Positions 1 through 8,989 of a stretch of DNA of 47,182 bases are shown here, in pieces. The DNA is from DASXMR01 sp036495525. Its GTDB lineage: Bacteria; Actinomycetota; Actinomycetes; Streptosporangiales; Streptosporangiaceae. The position numbers and the translations under genes are program-made. The stretch is taken from positions 1-47,182 of the forward strand of contig DASXMR010000115.1 of assembly GCA_036495525.1 (NCBI GenBank), read 5' to 3'. The notes under the pieces are model-generated. The model worked only from the letters and a program-made list of their open reading frames with translations, did not search any database and was not told the DNA's origin. Position 1 is the first letter of the stretch, and the number at the start of each line of letters is the position of its first letter.

Positions 1-649
1 GGGTCGTCGTTGCCGTAGACGGTGGAGACCAGCTTCATCTTCGGGTACTTCTTCAGTTCCTGTTTCATGTACCCGATCCAGGTGTTCTGGTTCGTGGCCG
101 AGGCGGCGGCGGACACGATGCCGATCTCGCCGGAGCCGTGGATCTCCTTGGCCAGCAGGTCCACCTCGCTGTCCCCGATGGCCTGCGACGAGGCCTGGTT
201 CACGAAGATGCTCCGGCAGCTGGGTGCGTCCGAGTCGTAGGTGACCACGGTGATGCCTTTGGCCATGGCCGACTTCAGCGTGGGGCACAGCGCGGACGGG
301 TCCGTTGCCGACACGATCAGCGCGTTCGCGCCCTTGGTGATCGCCGCCTGGATGGCTGGCAGCTGCGAGGACGGCGCGGCCGCGGTGCCGCTGGTCTCGG
401 TGCCCGACTCGCCGAGCGTGCCGAGGGCGGCCAGCGCCCCGCCGGTCTTCACGCTGTCGGCGAGGGTGAAATACGGGTTGCCGAGGTTTTCGGGATCACA
501 TAGACCTTGAGCCCCTTCTTCAGCGCGCCCGACGAGGAGGTCCCGGAAGAGGAACCCGGCGAGCCGGAAGAACTGCACGCCGCGAGCAAGGCGGACGCGC
601 TGAGGAGCACGGCGGGCACCCACAACGCCCGCCTGATGGGAGGTCTCAT
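1..649 (-). pseudogene. Sugar ABC transporter substrate-binding lipoprotein, RhaS/LsrB type, frameshifted and cut by window edge
   Basis: The reading frame starts at 649 with a lipoprotein signal: a short basic N-terminus, a hydrophobic stretch and a lipobox LLAAC, followed by a Ser/Gly linker. The first frame closes at 449. From about position 490 to the left edge another minus-strand frame stays open and continues the same protein: LGNPYFTLADSVKTGG, then ITKGANALIVSATDPSAL and GITVVTYDSDAP. This is the periplasmic-binding-protein fold seen in rhamnose- and autoinducer-2-binding proteins, where KNLGNPYF is a usual N-terminal motif. The two frames join at CCGAAAACC, where one A appears to be missing. 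It is either a true frameshift or a base-call error in an A-run. The C-terminus lies outside the window. It sits last in the importer gene cluster, as expected. The frameshift reading is strong; substrate identity is inferred. Confidence 0.75.
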
Positions 650-767
650 AGCTGAATCCTTTCAACTAGATGGTGCTGTCAACGGCTCTTTCTGCAGCGC
701 ACGGGTGGGTGGGTTGGCGTAGGGGACGGGGGTCATGGCCAGGGACATGTGCGCGGGCAGCGTTCAG

Positions 768-1814
768 TCACGGAGCGCCTCCGGCGAGCGGGGGCGGCGC
801 GGCGCGGCGCGGCCGGCTACGAGCCCAGCGCGCCAGGCCGCCGCGCCACAACGCGGCGGCATTCGGGGCGAAGACACTGACCAGCAACAGCGCCCCGATG
901 ACGATGCCGGTAGCTTCCTGGTTGAAGTTCGTCAGCAGCAGAGCGTTCTGCAGCGCGGCGAACGCGATCACGGCCAGCACCACGCCGGCCAGCGTCCCCT
1001 TGCCCCCGAAGATGGACACCCCGCCGAGGAGAACGATGGCCACGACGTCCAGTTCGAGGCCGAGGCCGTTGTTCTGCACCGCAGTAGCCAGCCGGAACGT
1101 CCACAGCACCCCGGCCAGCGCGCAGACGAGTCCAGACGAGGCGAATAGCATGGTCTTGACCCGCTTGACCCGGATCCCGGCGAACAGCGCAGCCTCCGGG
1201 CTTTCGCCCATTCCGTAGATGGCGCGGCCGGTCGCGGTGAAATGCAGCACGATGCCGAACACGACGGCCAGCACGACGAAGATGGCGACGTTGTACGGGA
1301 TCTGAGTGCCAGGTAGCGGATTGAGACCGATATTCGTGTAGCTGGCCGGGAAATTCGAGATGGTGTGCGGGCCAAGCAGGATCAGCGCGACGCCCCGGTA
1401 CAGCGCCAGGGTGCCGATCGTTACGGCCAGCGACGGCAGCCCTGCCCTGGTGACCAGCAGTCCGTTGATCAGTCCTGCCGCGATGCCGAGCAGCGCCACC
1501 ATGACGAAGATGGCCGGCATCGGCCAGTGCCGCGCCCACAGGTAGCCAAGCAGGGCGCTGGACATGCCCAGGGTCGAGGCCACCGACAGGTCAATCTCAC
1601 CGCTGATGATGATCAGCGCCATGGGCAGTGCCATGATGGCGATCTCGCCCGAGGTAATCCCGGTGTTGAAGAAGTTGATGCTGGTCAGGAACTGAGGCGA
1701 GGTAGACGCGCCGAAGATCAGGATGCCCACCACAAGCAGGCCAAGGCCGGCCTCCCAGCGCAGGGAGGCACGAGCGGCGGCATTGAGACGCTTGGTCACC
1801 AGGTCACGTTCCAA
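768..1814 (-). CDS. Sugar ABC transporter permease, RhaQ/RbsC-like
   Basis: This is a 348-residue polytopic membrane protein of the BPD_transp_2 family, which forms half of the membrane channel of ribose/rhamnose/AI-2 importers. Many hydrophobic helices are visible. The family motifs IISGEIDLSVASTLGMSSA (about residues 70-90) and, near the cytoplasmic loop, GMGESPEAALFAGI are present. The start overlaps the end of the upstream permease gene by 11 bases, indicating an operon with 1804-2856 and the ATPase. The C-terminal tail is basic and Pro/Gly-rich. The name follows from gene order (ATPase, permease, permease, binding protein), which matches rhamnose and Lsr systems. Transport of a pentose or another deoxyhexose cannot be excluded. 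Confidence 0.85.
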   Translation of the reverse strand: MERDLVTKRLNAAARASLRWEAGLGLLVVGILIFGASTSPQFLTSINFFNTGITSGEIAIMALPMALIIISGEIDLSVASTLGMSSALLGYLWARHWPMPAIFVMVALLGIAAGLINGLLVTRAGLPSLAVTIGTLALYRGVALILLGPHTISNFPASYTNIGLNPLPGTQIPYNVAIFVVLAVVFGIVLHFTATGRAIYGMGESPEAALFAGIRVKRVKTMLFASSGLVCALAGVLWTFRLATAVQNNGLGLELDVVAIVLLGGVSIFGGKGTLAGVVLAVIAFAALQNALLLTNFNQEATGIVIGALLLVSVFAPNAAALWRGGLARWARSRPRRAAPPPLAGGAP

Positions 1815-2856
1815 CGCCGGCGCTCCTCCGTCGCAGCGCGGCCTGCAGCCGCAGGGAGATGATCCGGTCCAGCGTGATGGCCAGCAGCAGCAGGAAGCCG
1901 GAGATCGCCTCGAGCCATAGCTGCGAGATGCCGAGCACGTTCAGCGCGGAAGTGATGCTGCTGAGCAGCAGCGCGCCGACGGCCGCGCCTACCGCGCTGC
2001 CGCTGCCGCCGAAGATGGCCACCCCGCCAACCACCACAGCGGAGATCACGGTCAGCTCGTAGCCGGTGCCGGCGGTGGAGTCGATGGTCTGGTACTGCGC
2101 GGCCCACAGCACCCCGGCCAGCCCGGCGATGCCACCGCTGACCCCAAATGCGGTGAAGATGCGCCGTCCAGTCGGAATGCCGGCCAGGCGGGCCGCCTCC
2201 GGATTCGACCCGATTGCGTACAGTTCGCGGCCAGACCGGAAGGAACGCAGGTAGTAGGCGCCGATGCCGATCACCGCCGCGACCGCGATGGCCAGGTAGG
2301 GCACGCCGAGCACGCTGGCACGCGGGATGCTGGTGAACGAGCTCGGCAGCGTCTGCGCGGTCACCTCGTTCCCGCCGACGATGAGGATGTCGATGCCCCG
2401 GATGATGTACAGCGTGGCCAGCGTGACGACCAGGCTGGGCACCCGGCCAAGCGCCACCATCAGCCCGTTCGCCATGCCGCAGGCCAGCCCGATGCCGATG
2501 CCGGCCAGGAAGACGACCGGGACGCCGATGCCTGGATGCGACCCGAAAAGGCTGGCCGACATGTAGGCAGACAGGCCGAGCACGGAGCCTATGGACAGGT
2601 CCACGTTGCGGCTGATAACAACCATCGTCTCGCCCAGGGCTAGCAGCGCGTAAACGACGGTGTTGATCAGCAGGAACTGGATGTTCTGCTGGTCAACGAA
2701 CGACGGGTGGATAGCAGTGGTGACCGCCACGAAGACGACGAACACGGCGATAATGCCGGACTCGCGGACCCGGAACACCCGCTCAGTGAGCCTGCGTGAG
2801 CCTGCGCCGGGAGCCGCACCCGGCGAGCCCGGGCGTTGCGTTATGGCGGAGGTCAT
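1804..2856 (-). CDS. Sugar ABC transporter permease, RhaP/RbsC-like
   Basis: This 350-residue inner-membrane permease of the BPD_transp_2 family is the partner of the product of 768-1814. It shows the family signature VVISRNVDLSIGSVLGLSAY (about residues 80-100) and the loop AIGSNPEAARLAGIPTGRR that contacts the ATPase. The first 25 residues are a soluble Pro/Gly/Arg-rich lead. The start codon overlaps the stop of the ATPase gene (ATGA, 2853-2856), so the two are translationally coupled. Two different permeases in one cluster point to a heterodimeric channel, as in rhamnose and AI-2 importers, rather than the homodimer of ribose systems. Confidence 0.85.
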   Translation of the reverse strand: MTSAITQRPGSPGAAPGAGSRRLTERVFRVRESGIIAVFVVFVAVTTAIHPSFVDQQNIQFLLINTVVYALLALGETMVVISRNVDLSIGSVLGLSAYMSASLFGSHPGIGVPVVFLAGIGIGLACGMANGLMVALGRVPSLVVTLATLYIIRGIDILIVGGNEVTAQTLPSSFTSIPRASVLGVPYLAIAVAAVIGIGAYYLRSFRSGRELYAIGSNPEAARLAGIPTGRRIFTAFGVSGGIAGLAGVLWAAQYQTIDSTAGTGYELTVISAVVVGGVAIFGGSGSAVGAAVGALLLSSITSALNVLGISQLWLEAISGFLLLLAITLDRIISLRLQAALRRRSAGVGT

Positions 2857-4457
2857 AGCGCCTGCCCCGGTAGCTGGCCGGTGGCCGCGGCCATGATGCT
2901 CTCCTCGCTCGCGTGATCACGGTCGAGCTCCGCGGTCAGCCGCCCCTCGCGCATGACCAGGATCCGGTCGCCGAGGTGCATCACCTCGGGCAGCTCTGAG
3001 GAGACCATCAGGATTGCGACACCGTCGTCGGCCAGCGAGGTGAGCAGCTGGTGGACCTCGGCCTTGGTCGCGATGTCGATGCCCCGAGTCGGCTCGTCAA
3101 CGATGAGCAGCGCCGGCCGTCGGCCCAGCCACTTGGCTAGCACCACCTTCTGCTGGTTGCCGCCGGACAGATGGAACACCGGATCGGTCAGCCGGCCGTA
3201 CTTGAGGTTGAGCCGGACCGCCCAGTCGGCCGCGAACGCTCGCTCGGCTGCTGACCGGACCAGCCCGCCCTTGCGCAGCCGTCTCAGCGAGGCTAGGGCC
3301 ACGTTCCGCTGAACGGACATGTTCATGACCAGGCCCTGCTGCCGCCGATCCTCGGGGACGAAGCCGATTCCGGCCGCCATTGCCGACGTGGGCGATGCCC
3401 GGCGCAGCTCGCGGCCGCGCATGACCACCCGGCCGGCGTCGTACCGGTCGATGCCAAAGATGGCCCTGGCCACCTCGCTGCGGCCCGAGCCGACTAGGCC
3501 AGCCAGCGCGACAATTTCGCCAGCCCGGACGTCCAGTGAAATGTCGGTGAATACCCCCTCCCTGGTCAGGCGGCCGACCCGGAGGACAATCTCGCCGGGT
3601 TCGGTGAGCTTGCCCTCCGCGCGCTCGGTCAGCGTCCGGCCGACCATTGCGCGGACCAGGTCATCTGGGGTCAGCCTGGCCAGCTCGCGGGTCAGCACGT
3701 GCCGGCCATCCCGCATCACGGTGACCCGCAGGCAAACAGCGAAGACCTCTTCCAGGCGATGCGAGATGAACAGCACCGCTGCCCCGGCCGTGCGCAGCGC
3801 CCGCATCACCTCAAACAGCCGAGCTACCTCAGCCGCGGACAGGGCGGCGGTCGGCTCGTCCATCACGATCACCCGCGCGTCCAGCGATAGCGCCTTCGCG
3901 ATCTCCACGATCTGCTGGTCGGCGATGGACAGGCCACGGCTGACCCGGCCAGGGTCAAGCCGGACCCCGAGCCGGCCGAAGAGCTCGGCGGCAGCAGCGT
4001 GCATCTGCCGCCGGTCGATACGCCTCCCGGTTGTCAGCGGCTGGCGGCCCATGAAGATGTTCTCGGCCACAGACAGGTCAGGGAAGAGCGCTGGCTCCTG
4101 GTAAATGACCGCGATGCCGGCCTCCCTGGCGTCTGCCGGGCCGTGCAGGGTAACCGGCTGCCCGTCGATGAGCAGGTCTCCGGAGTCCGGCCGGAGCACG
4201 CCGGCCAGGATCTTCACCATGGTTGACTTGCCTGCGCCGTTCTCGCCCACCAGCGCGTGCGCTTCCCCCGCGTGCAGGTCGATGCTGCCGGCGGCGACTG
4301 CCTGGACAGCTCCGAAGGCCTTGCTCACCCGGTGAAGCGACAGCACCGGAGCGGCTCGGCCACCAGCCCTGCCAGGGCTGGCCGGCCGGGCATCACCGGC
4401 GGAGCTGGGTGCCCGCGCCCCGGAGCTGCCGGCAGCCTGACCGTCGCCAGCGATCAC
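2853..4457 (-). CDS. Sugar ABC transporter ATP-binding protein with two ATPase domains, RhaT/LsrA-like
   Basis: This 534-residue protein carries two fused nucleotide-binding domains and powers the importer from the cytoplasmic face. The first domain has Walker A GENGAGKST (about residue 72), the degenerate signature GLSIADQQIVEIAKAL usual for sugar importers, and Walker B VIVMDEPTAAL. The second domain has the diverged Walker region LAGLVGSGRSEVAR, signature LSGGNQQKV and Walker B LLIVDEPTRGID. The first 35 or so residues are an Ala/Ser/Gly-rich extension not needed by the family. The start is supported by a GGAGG about 8 bases upstream. It is the first gene of the leftward operon and is divergent from the LacI-type regulator, which probably controls it. 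Confidence 0.88.
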   Translation of the reverse strand: MIAGDGQAAGSSGARAPSSAGDARPASPGRAGGRAAPVLSLHRVSKAFGAVQAVAAGSIDLHAGEAHALVGENGAGKSTMVKILAGVLRPDSGDLLIDGQPVTLHGPADAREAGIAVIYQEPALFPDLSVAENIFMGRQPLTTGRRIDRRQMHAAAAELFGRLGVRLDPGRVSRGLSIADQQIVEIAKALSLDARVIVMDEPTAALSAAEVARLFEVMRALRTAGAAVLFISHRLEEVFAVCLRVTVMRDGRHVLTRELARLTPDDLVRAMVGRTLTERAEGKLTEPGEIVLRVGRLTREGVFTDISLDVRAGEIVALAGLVGSGRSEVARAIFGIDRYDAGRVVMRGRELRRASPTSAMAAGIGFVPEDRRQQGLVMNMSVQRNVALASLRRLRKGGLVRSAAERAFAADWAVRLNLKYGRLTDPVFHLSGGNQQKVVLAKWLGRRPALLIVDEPTRGIDIATKAEVHQLLTSLADDGVAILMVSSELPEVMHLGDRILVMREGRLTAELDRDHASEESIMAAATGQLPGQAL

Positions 4458-4810
4458 GGGCTGTCACCTCCTGATGCCCATGGATGGGTTTGCCCTGCCT
4501 GTCCCGATAGCGCCAGTCAGGCTACCCTGCAGAGAGAGTTTGATATAACGTTTCAACCCAATGAGGAGCAGTCTCAAGGGAACTTATTGGCGTGTCAATA
4601 GAGCCGGCGGGTGCAATCCTCGAATCGTTACAGACGGATAGCGCAGAAGGCAGTTCCAGTCGCCGACCTGACGACAGCCCGGTGAGGATGGACCCCAGTG
4701 TGCAGCGGCTGAGGTCATAGCACGGGGTGGCGGGCGGCGGACCCGAGCGCGAGCGTCACCTGGCTGACGCCGCAGCACGGGGGCACGACACTCGCCGGAC
4801 AGGAGGAGAA
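4458..4810. promoter_or_regulatory. Divergent control region between sugar importer and LacI-lut operon
   Basis: No gene is seen in these 353 bases. They separate the leftward importer operon from the rightward lacI-lutABC genes. At 4540-4556 lies TTGATATAACGTTTCAA, an imperfect inverted repeat centred on ACGT that resembles operators of LacI-family repressors (half-site TTGAAACG or TTTCAA, with a central CG). AGGAGG at 4801-4806 is the ribosome binding site of the LacI gene. A divergent region with one LacI-like operator suggests joint control of both operons. The assignment as operator is inference. Confidence 0.45.
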
Positions 4811-5959
4811 GTGGCGAACCCGCCGGTCAGCATCAGGGAGGTCGCCGCACTGGCTGGCGTCTCCGTCGGCACGGTCTCGAACGTGCTGAACAGGCCCGAA
4901 GTGGTAGCGGAGGCCACCCGTAACCGGGTCCTGGCGGCGATCAGGGAACTGGGTTTCATCAGGAACGAGTCCGCCCGTCAGCTGCGGGCCGGCCGCAGCC
5001 GGGCCATCGGCCTGGTAGTGCTTGACGTGGCCAACCCGTTCTTCACTGATGTCGCTCGCGGAGTAGAAGACGAGGCCAGCGAAGCTGGCCTCGTCGTCAT
5101 TCTGTGCAACAGCGACGATAAGAAGGCGAAAGAGTCCAGGTACCTGGAGGTGCTGGAGGAGCACCGGGTACAGGGCATCCTGATCACCCCGGTGGCCGGC
5201 GCTGACGCGCGGCTTGCGCGGGTGCAGCGGCGCGGCACGCCCATCGTGCTGCTGGACAGCCGGTCGCCCTCCAGGGGCCAGTGCTCGGTGTCGGTGGACG
5301 ACCTACTCGGCGGCGATCTGGCCATCTCGCATCTGCTGGAATCGGGACACGAGCGGATCGCGTTCGTCGGCGGGCCATCGAGCATCCGGCAAGTCGCCGA
5401 CCGGCGGGACGGCGCCCTGCGTGCCCTTGAGCAGGCGGGCCGCAGCCCCGCTGACCTGCACGTGCTGGAGACCGCCGCGCTGAATGTGCCGGCCGGGAAG
5501 AGTGCGGCCGGCGTGCTAGCCGATTTGCCAGCTGGTCGCCGCCCGACCGCGGTGTTCTGCGCCAATGACCTGCTGGCGCTCGGCGTCCTGCAAGAGATGA
5601 CCAGCCGGCGGATCCGAGTGCCCGAAGACGTCGCCATCGTTGGGTACGACGACGTGGACTTCGCCGCCGCAGCGGCCGTTCCGCTGTCCTCGGTCCGCCA
5701 GCCCCGGCAGCAACTGGGCCGTGCGGCCGCCCAGCTGCTCATCGAGGAGGCGCTCGGCGATGGCGCACACCGCCATCGGCAAGTCGTGTTTGAACCTGAT
5801 CTGGTGATCAGGACCTCAAGCCAGGGGCGCTCCCGTGCCGCACGTCGACCACGGTCGGCCGCACCTGCCGCCGGGACGCCGCAGGAAGCGGCCGGCATTG
5901 ACAATGCGGCGCCCGGAGAACCAGCGCCGGCCGCTGCCGGCCGCGGCACGGGCGGCTGA
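4811..5959 (+). CDS. LacI-family transcriptional regulator
   Basis: This is a 382-residue repressor. The N-terminal helix-turn-helix reads SIREVAALAGVSVGTVSNVL (residues 7-26), followed by the hinge helix region ESARQLRAGRSRAIGLVV and a periplasmic-binding-protein-like effector domain (IVLLDSRSP, ISHLLESGHERIAFVGGP, ALGVLQEMTSRRIRVPEDVAIVGYDDVDF). GTG 4811 is chosen because AGGAGG lies 4 bases upstream and the HTH follows at the normal distance; an upstream ATG at 4727 would add 28 residues with no conservation. An Ala/Pro-rich tail of about 45 residues after the core is unusual. It sits 5 bases before lutA and opposite the sugar importer, so it likely senses a sugar or catabolite of that pathway. 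Confidence 0.87.
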   Translation: MANPPVSIREVAALAGVSVGTVSNVLNRPEVVAEATRNRVLAAIRELGFIRNESARQLRAGRSRAIGLVVLDVANPFFTDVARGVEDEASEAGLVVILCNSDDKKAKESRYLEVLEEHRVQGILITPVAGADARLARVQRRGTPIVLLDSRSPSRGQCSVSVDDLLGGDLAISHLLESGHERIAFVGGPSSIRQVADRRDGALRALEQAGRSPADLHVLETAALNVPAGKSAAGVLADLPAGRRPTAVFCANDLLALGVLQEMTSRRIRVPEDVAIVGYDDVDFAAAAAVPLSSVRQPRQQLGRAAAQLLIEEALGDGAHRHRQVVFEPDLVIRTSSQGRSRAARRPRSAAPAAGTPQEAAGIDNAAPGEPAPAAAGRGTGG

Positions 5960-5963
5960 CGCC

Positions 5964-6701
5964 GTGCGGATCGCGCTGTTCGTTACCTGCCTCGCCGACA
6001 CGCTGTTCCCGGAGGCAGGTAAGGCGACTGTGCGGTTGCTCGAGCGGCTCGGCCACCAGGTGGATTTCCCGCAGGCCCAGACCTGCTGCGGGCAGATGCA
6101 CGTGAATACTGGCTACGTCCGGCACGCTCGCCAGCTAGTCAAGCGTTATTCAGACGTATTCGCTGGCTACGAGGCGATCGTCGTCCCGTCCGGTTCGTGC
6201 ACGGCGTCGGTGCGTCACCAGCATGCGCTGGTGGCGCGCCGCTGCGGGGATGAGGCGCTGGCAGCCCGGGCGACGGCTGTGGCGGCCCGCACCTGGGAGC
6301 TTTCTCAGTTCCTGACCGCGGTGCTGGAAGTGGAAGATGTCGGCGCGTACTACCCGCACCAGGTGACATATCACCCGACCTGCCACTCGCTGCGCATGCT
6401 AGCGGTTGGCGATGCGCCGCTGCGGCTGCTGCGCCGGGTGCGCGGCCTGGATCTGGTAGAGCTGCCGGACGCGGAGAGCTGCTGCGGCTTCGGCGGCACA
6501 TTCGCACTGAAGAACGCCGACGTGTCCACGGCGATGCTGTCGGACAAGATGCGTAACGTCCTCGCTACGGGGGCGGAGGTGTGCACGGCCGGCGATAGCT
6601 CATGCCTGATGCACATCGGCGGCGGCCTTTCGCGGCTGCGAGCCGGGGTGCGCACCGTGCACCTTGCAGAGATCCTCGCCGCCACGCAGGAGAGCCCGTG
6701 A
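5964..6701 (+). CDS. lutA: LutA: lactate utilization protein, CCG-domain Fe-S subunit
   Basis: This 245-residue protein of the LutA/YkgE family is one of three subunits of the LutABC complex, which oxidises L-lactate to pyruvate in the cytoplasm. Two cysteine-rich CCG modules are visible: TCCGQMHVNTGY (about residue 40) and SCCGFGGTFALK (about 171), plus YHPTCHSLRM, matching heterodisulfide-reductase-type cluster ligation. The GTG at 5964 is chosen because the family starts with a short lead into VRIALFVTCLADTLFPE; the longer frame from 5835 overlaps lacI and has no conserved residues. The 3' end overlaps lutB by 4 bases (GTGA). Confidence 0.88.
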   Translation: MRIALFVTCLADTLFPEAGKATVRLLERLGHQVDFPQAQTCCGQMHVNTGYVRHARQLVKRYSDVFAGYEAIVVPSGSCTASVRHQHALVARRCGDEALAARATAVAARTWELSQFLTAVLEVEDVGAYYPHQVTYHPTCHSLRMLAVGDAPLRLLRRVRGLDLVELPDAESCCGFGGTFALKNADVSTAMLSDKMRNVLATGAEVCTAGDSSCLMHIGGGLSRLRAGVRTVHLAEILAATQESP

Positions 6702-8170
6702 ACAGGGCGTTCCTTGGCATGCCCACGGCCCCGCGCGGGACAGGGCACCTGCGCGGATCGGAGCCGTTCCCGGCCGCCGCCCGCAGCGCGCTGGCCGACA
6801 GCCAGTTGCGGCATAACCTGGCGAACGCCACCGCGACGATCCGGGCCAAGCGGGAGGCAGTCGTGGCTGAGCTGCCCGACTGGGAGGACCTGCGTACTGC
6901 CGGGCAGGCGATCAAGGACGGTGCCCTGAACCGGCTGGACAGCTATCTGGTTCAGCTCGAGGGGCAGGTAACCGCGCGCGGCGGGGTGGTGCACTGGGCG
7001 CGGGACGCCGACGAGGCGAATCGGCTGATCGCAGACCTGGTCCGGCAGTCGGGGGCGGCCGAGGTGGTGAAGGTCAAGTCGATCGTCACCGACGAAATTG
7101 GGCTCAACGACGCGCTGGCGGCTGCCGGGATCACGGCGCACGAGACCGATCTTGCAGAGCTGATCGTCCAGCTCGGGCACGATCGGCCCTCGCACATCCT
7201 GGTGCCGGCGATCCACCGCAACCGGGCCGAGATCCGGAAAATCTTCCTGCGCGAGATGGCCGGGGTGGACCCTGACCTGAGCGACAGCCCGGCCGCGCTC
7301 ACGGCGGCAGCGCGAGGCTACCTGCGCAGGCGGTTCTTGTCTGCGCGGGTGGGCATCAGCGGCGTGAACTTCGCGGTCGCCGAGACCGGGACCCTGTGCG
7401 TCGTCGAGTCGGAGGGCAACGGGCGGATGTGCCTGACCCTGCCTGAGACGCTGATCACCGTCATGGGGATTGAGAAGGTCATTCCGTCCTGGCGGGACCT
7501 GGAGGTCTTCCTGCAGTTGCTGCCGCGCTCCTCGACGGGCGAGCGGATGAATCCGTATACAAGCATGTGGACCGGGGTCACCCCTGGTGACGGCCCGCAG
7601 CACGTGCACCTAGTACTGCTGGACAACGGCCGCACCGCCGCGCTCGCCGATGAGACCGGCCGTCAGGCACTGCATTGCATTCGTTGCTCAGCATGCCTGA
7701 ACGTGTGCCCTGTCTACGAGCGGGTGGGCGGCCACGCCTACGGTTCGGTCTACCCCGGACCGATCGGCGCCATCCTCTCGCCGCAGCTCACCGGGGTCGA
7801 AGACAACGCCTCTCTGCCCTACGCATCATCGCTGTGCGGAGCCTGCTACCAGGTCTGCCCTGTCAAGATCGACATTCCGTCTGTCCTGGTCCACCTGCGC
7901 GCCCGGCACGTCGAGCAGGTCGCGGCTGACCGCCGGATGCCCACCGCGGAGGCGGTTACCATGGCCGCCGCTGCCTGGGTCATGGCCAGCCCTCGTCGCT
8001 GGGCAGCGGCGCAACGGGCGAGCCGGATGGGTCGGCTGGCCGGGCGAGAAGGCCGGCTTCGGTCGCTGCCACCGCCGCTGTCCGCCTGGACTGTCTCCCG
8101 CGACGCCCCTGCACCGCCCGCTCAGACATTCCGCCAATGGTGGAAGGCACGGAGCGGGGACACATCGTGA
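6698..8170 (+). CDS. lutB: LutB: lactate utilization Fe-S protein with LUD domain
   Basis: This 490-residue protein combines an N-terminal LUD domain (YLRRRFLSARVGISGVNFAV, AETGTLCVVESEGNGRM) with a C-terminal 4Fe-4S ferredoxin-like region: CIRCSACLNVCPVYERVGGH at about residue 326 and CGACYQVCPVKIDIP at about 379. It carries electrons from lactate oxidation within LutABC. The start GTG 6698 overlaps the lutA stop, and the stop overlaps the lutC start, so lutABC is a tightly coupled operon. An internal methionine exists 7 codons later, but coupling favours the GTG. Confidence 0.9.
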   Translation: MNRAFLGMPTAPRGTGHLRGSEPFPAAARSALADSQLRHNLANATATIRAKREAVVAELPDWEDLRTAGQAIKDGALNRLDSYLVQLEGQVTARGGVVHWARDADEANRLIADLVRQSGAAEVVKVKSIVTDEIGLNDALAAAGITAHETDLAELIVQLGHDRPSHILVPAIHRNRAEIRKIFLREMAGVDPDLSDSPAALTAAARGYLRRRFLSARVGISGVNFAVAETGTLCVVESEGNGRMCLTLPETLITVMGIEKVIPSWRDLEVFLQLLPRSSTGERMNPYTSMWTGVTPGDGPQHVHLVLLDNGRTAALADETGRQALHCIRCSACLNVCPVYERVGGHAYGSVYPGPIGAILSPQLTGVEDNASLPYASSLCGACYQVCPVKIDIPSVLVHLRARHVEQVAADRRMPTAEAVTMAAAAWVMASPRRWAAAQRASRMGRLAGREGRLRSLPPPLSAWTVSRDAPAPPAQTFRQWWKARSGDTS

Positions 8171-8868
8171 CTGGCCATGGTGGATCAGTGGCCGGGGAGA
8201 ACGGCCTGACTTCGCGACAGGAGGTGATACAGCGCATCCAGGACGCCCTTGGCCGGCCAGCGACATCCGCGGGTCTACCGCCCTCACCCCGCGACGTGCC
8301 CCGCACGTACCGGACCGCGGAAAGGCTGCCCGCTAGCCAGCTCACGAGCCTGCTGGCAGACCGGCTGGCCGACTACAAGACGCAAGTCCGCGGCTGCTCC
8401 CCAGCGCAGCTCACTGCCGTAGCCGCCGAGGCGCTGGCAGAGCGCGGCGTCCGGCGGCTAGTTGTTCCGCCTGGTCTGGAGGTGACGGGCCTGGACCTGG
8501 CTGCCCTAGCCGAGCTGTCTGGCGCAGACGTCATACCCGACGACAGCCTCAGCCCAGCCGAGCTTGACACCGCAGACGGCGTCATCACCGGGGCGGCCGT
8601 CGCCATCGCCGAGACCGGGACCATCGTGCTAGACGGCTCGCCCGGCCAGGGCCGCCGGGCGATCAGCCTGATACCCGACTACCACCTGTGCATTGTGCAA
8701 GCCGGCCAGGTAGTCGCCCTTGTCCCGGAGGCCGTTGCACAGCTCGTCCCGGTGCGACCCCTCACCTGGGTCAGCGGCCCTTCTGCCACCAGTGATATCG
8801 AACTGAACCGGGTCGAGGGCGTCCACGGCCCCCGCGCCCTCGAGGTCATCATCGTCACACCGGAGTAA
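8167..8868 (+). CDS. lutC: LutC: LUD-domain lactate utilization protein
   Basis: This 233-residue third subunit of the lactate oxidation complex is an LUD (LutC/YkgG) domain protein. Diagnostic stretches are GAAVAIAETGTIVLDGS and ISLIPDYHLCIVQAGQVV in the C-terminal half, with a variable N-terminal 60 residues. GTG 8167 overlaps the lutB stop (GTGA). Because the operon follows a LacI regulator and faces a rhamnose-type importer, a reasonable inference is that the complex consumes L-lactate formed from L-lactaldehyde during deoxyhexose breakdown. The kinase and aldolase genes of such a pathway are not in this window. Confidence 0.87.
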   Translation: MTGHGGSVAGENGLTSRQEVIQRIQDALGRPATSAGLPPSPRDVPRTYRTAERLPASQLTSLLADRLADYKTQVRGCSPAQLTAVAAEALAERGVRRLVVPPGLEVTGLDLAALAELSGADVIPDDSLSPAELDTADGVITGAAVAIAETGTIVLDGSPGQGRRAISLIPDYHLCIVQAGQVVALVPEAVAQLVPVRPLTWVSGPSATSDIELNRVEGVHGPRALEVIIVTPE

Positions 8869-8989
8869 TCGCCCCTGCGGTCACGCTCGGTCTGCTCAGG
8901 AACGCTGCTGCCGACTATGGCCCAGTAAGCAAATGGGCGCGAGCTAAGCCGCACCAGGCAGCCGGTTTCTTAAAGATCATGGATGCGAG

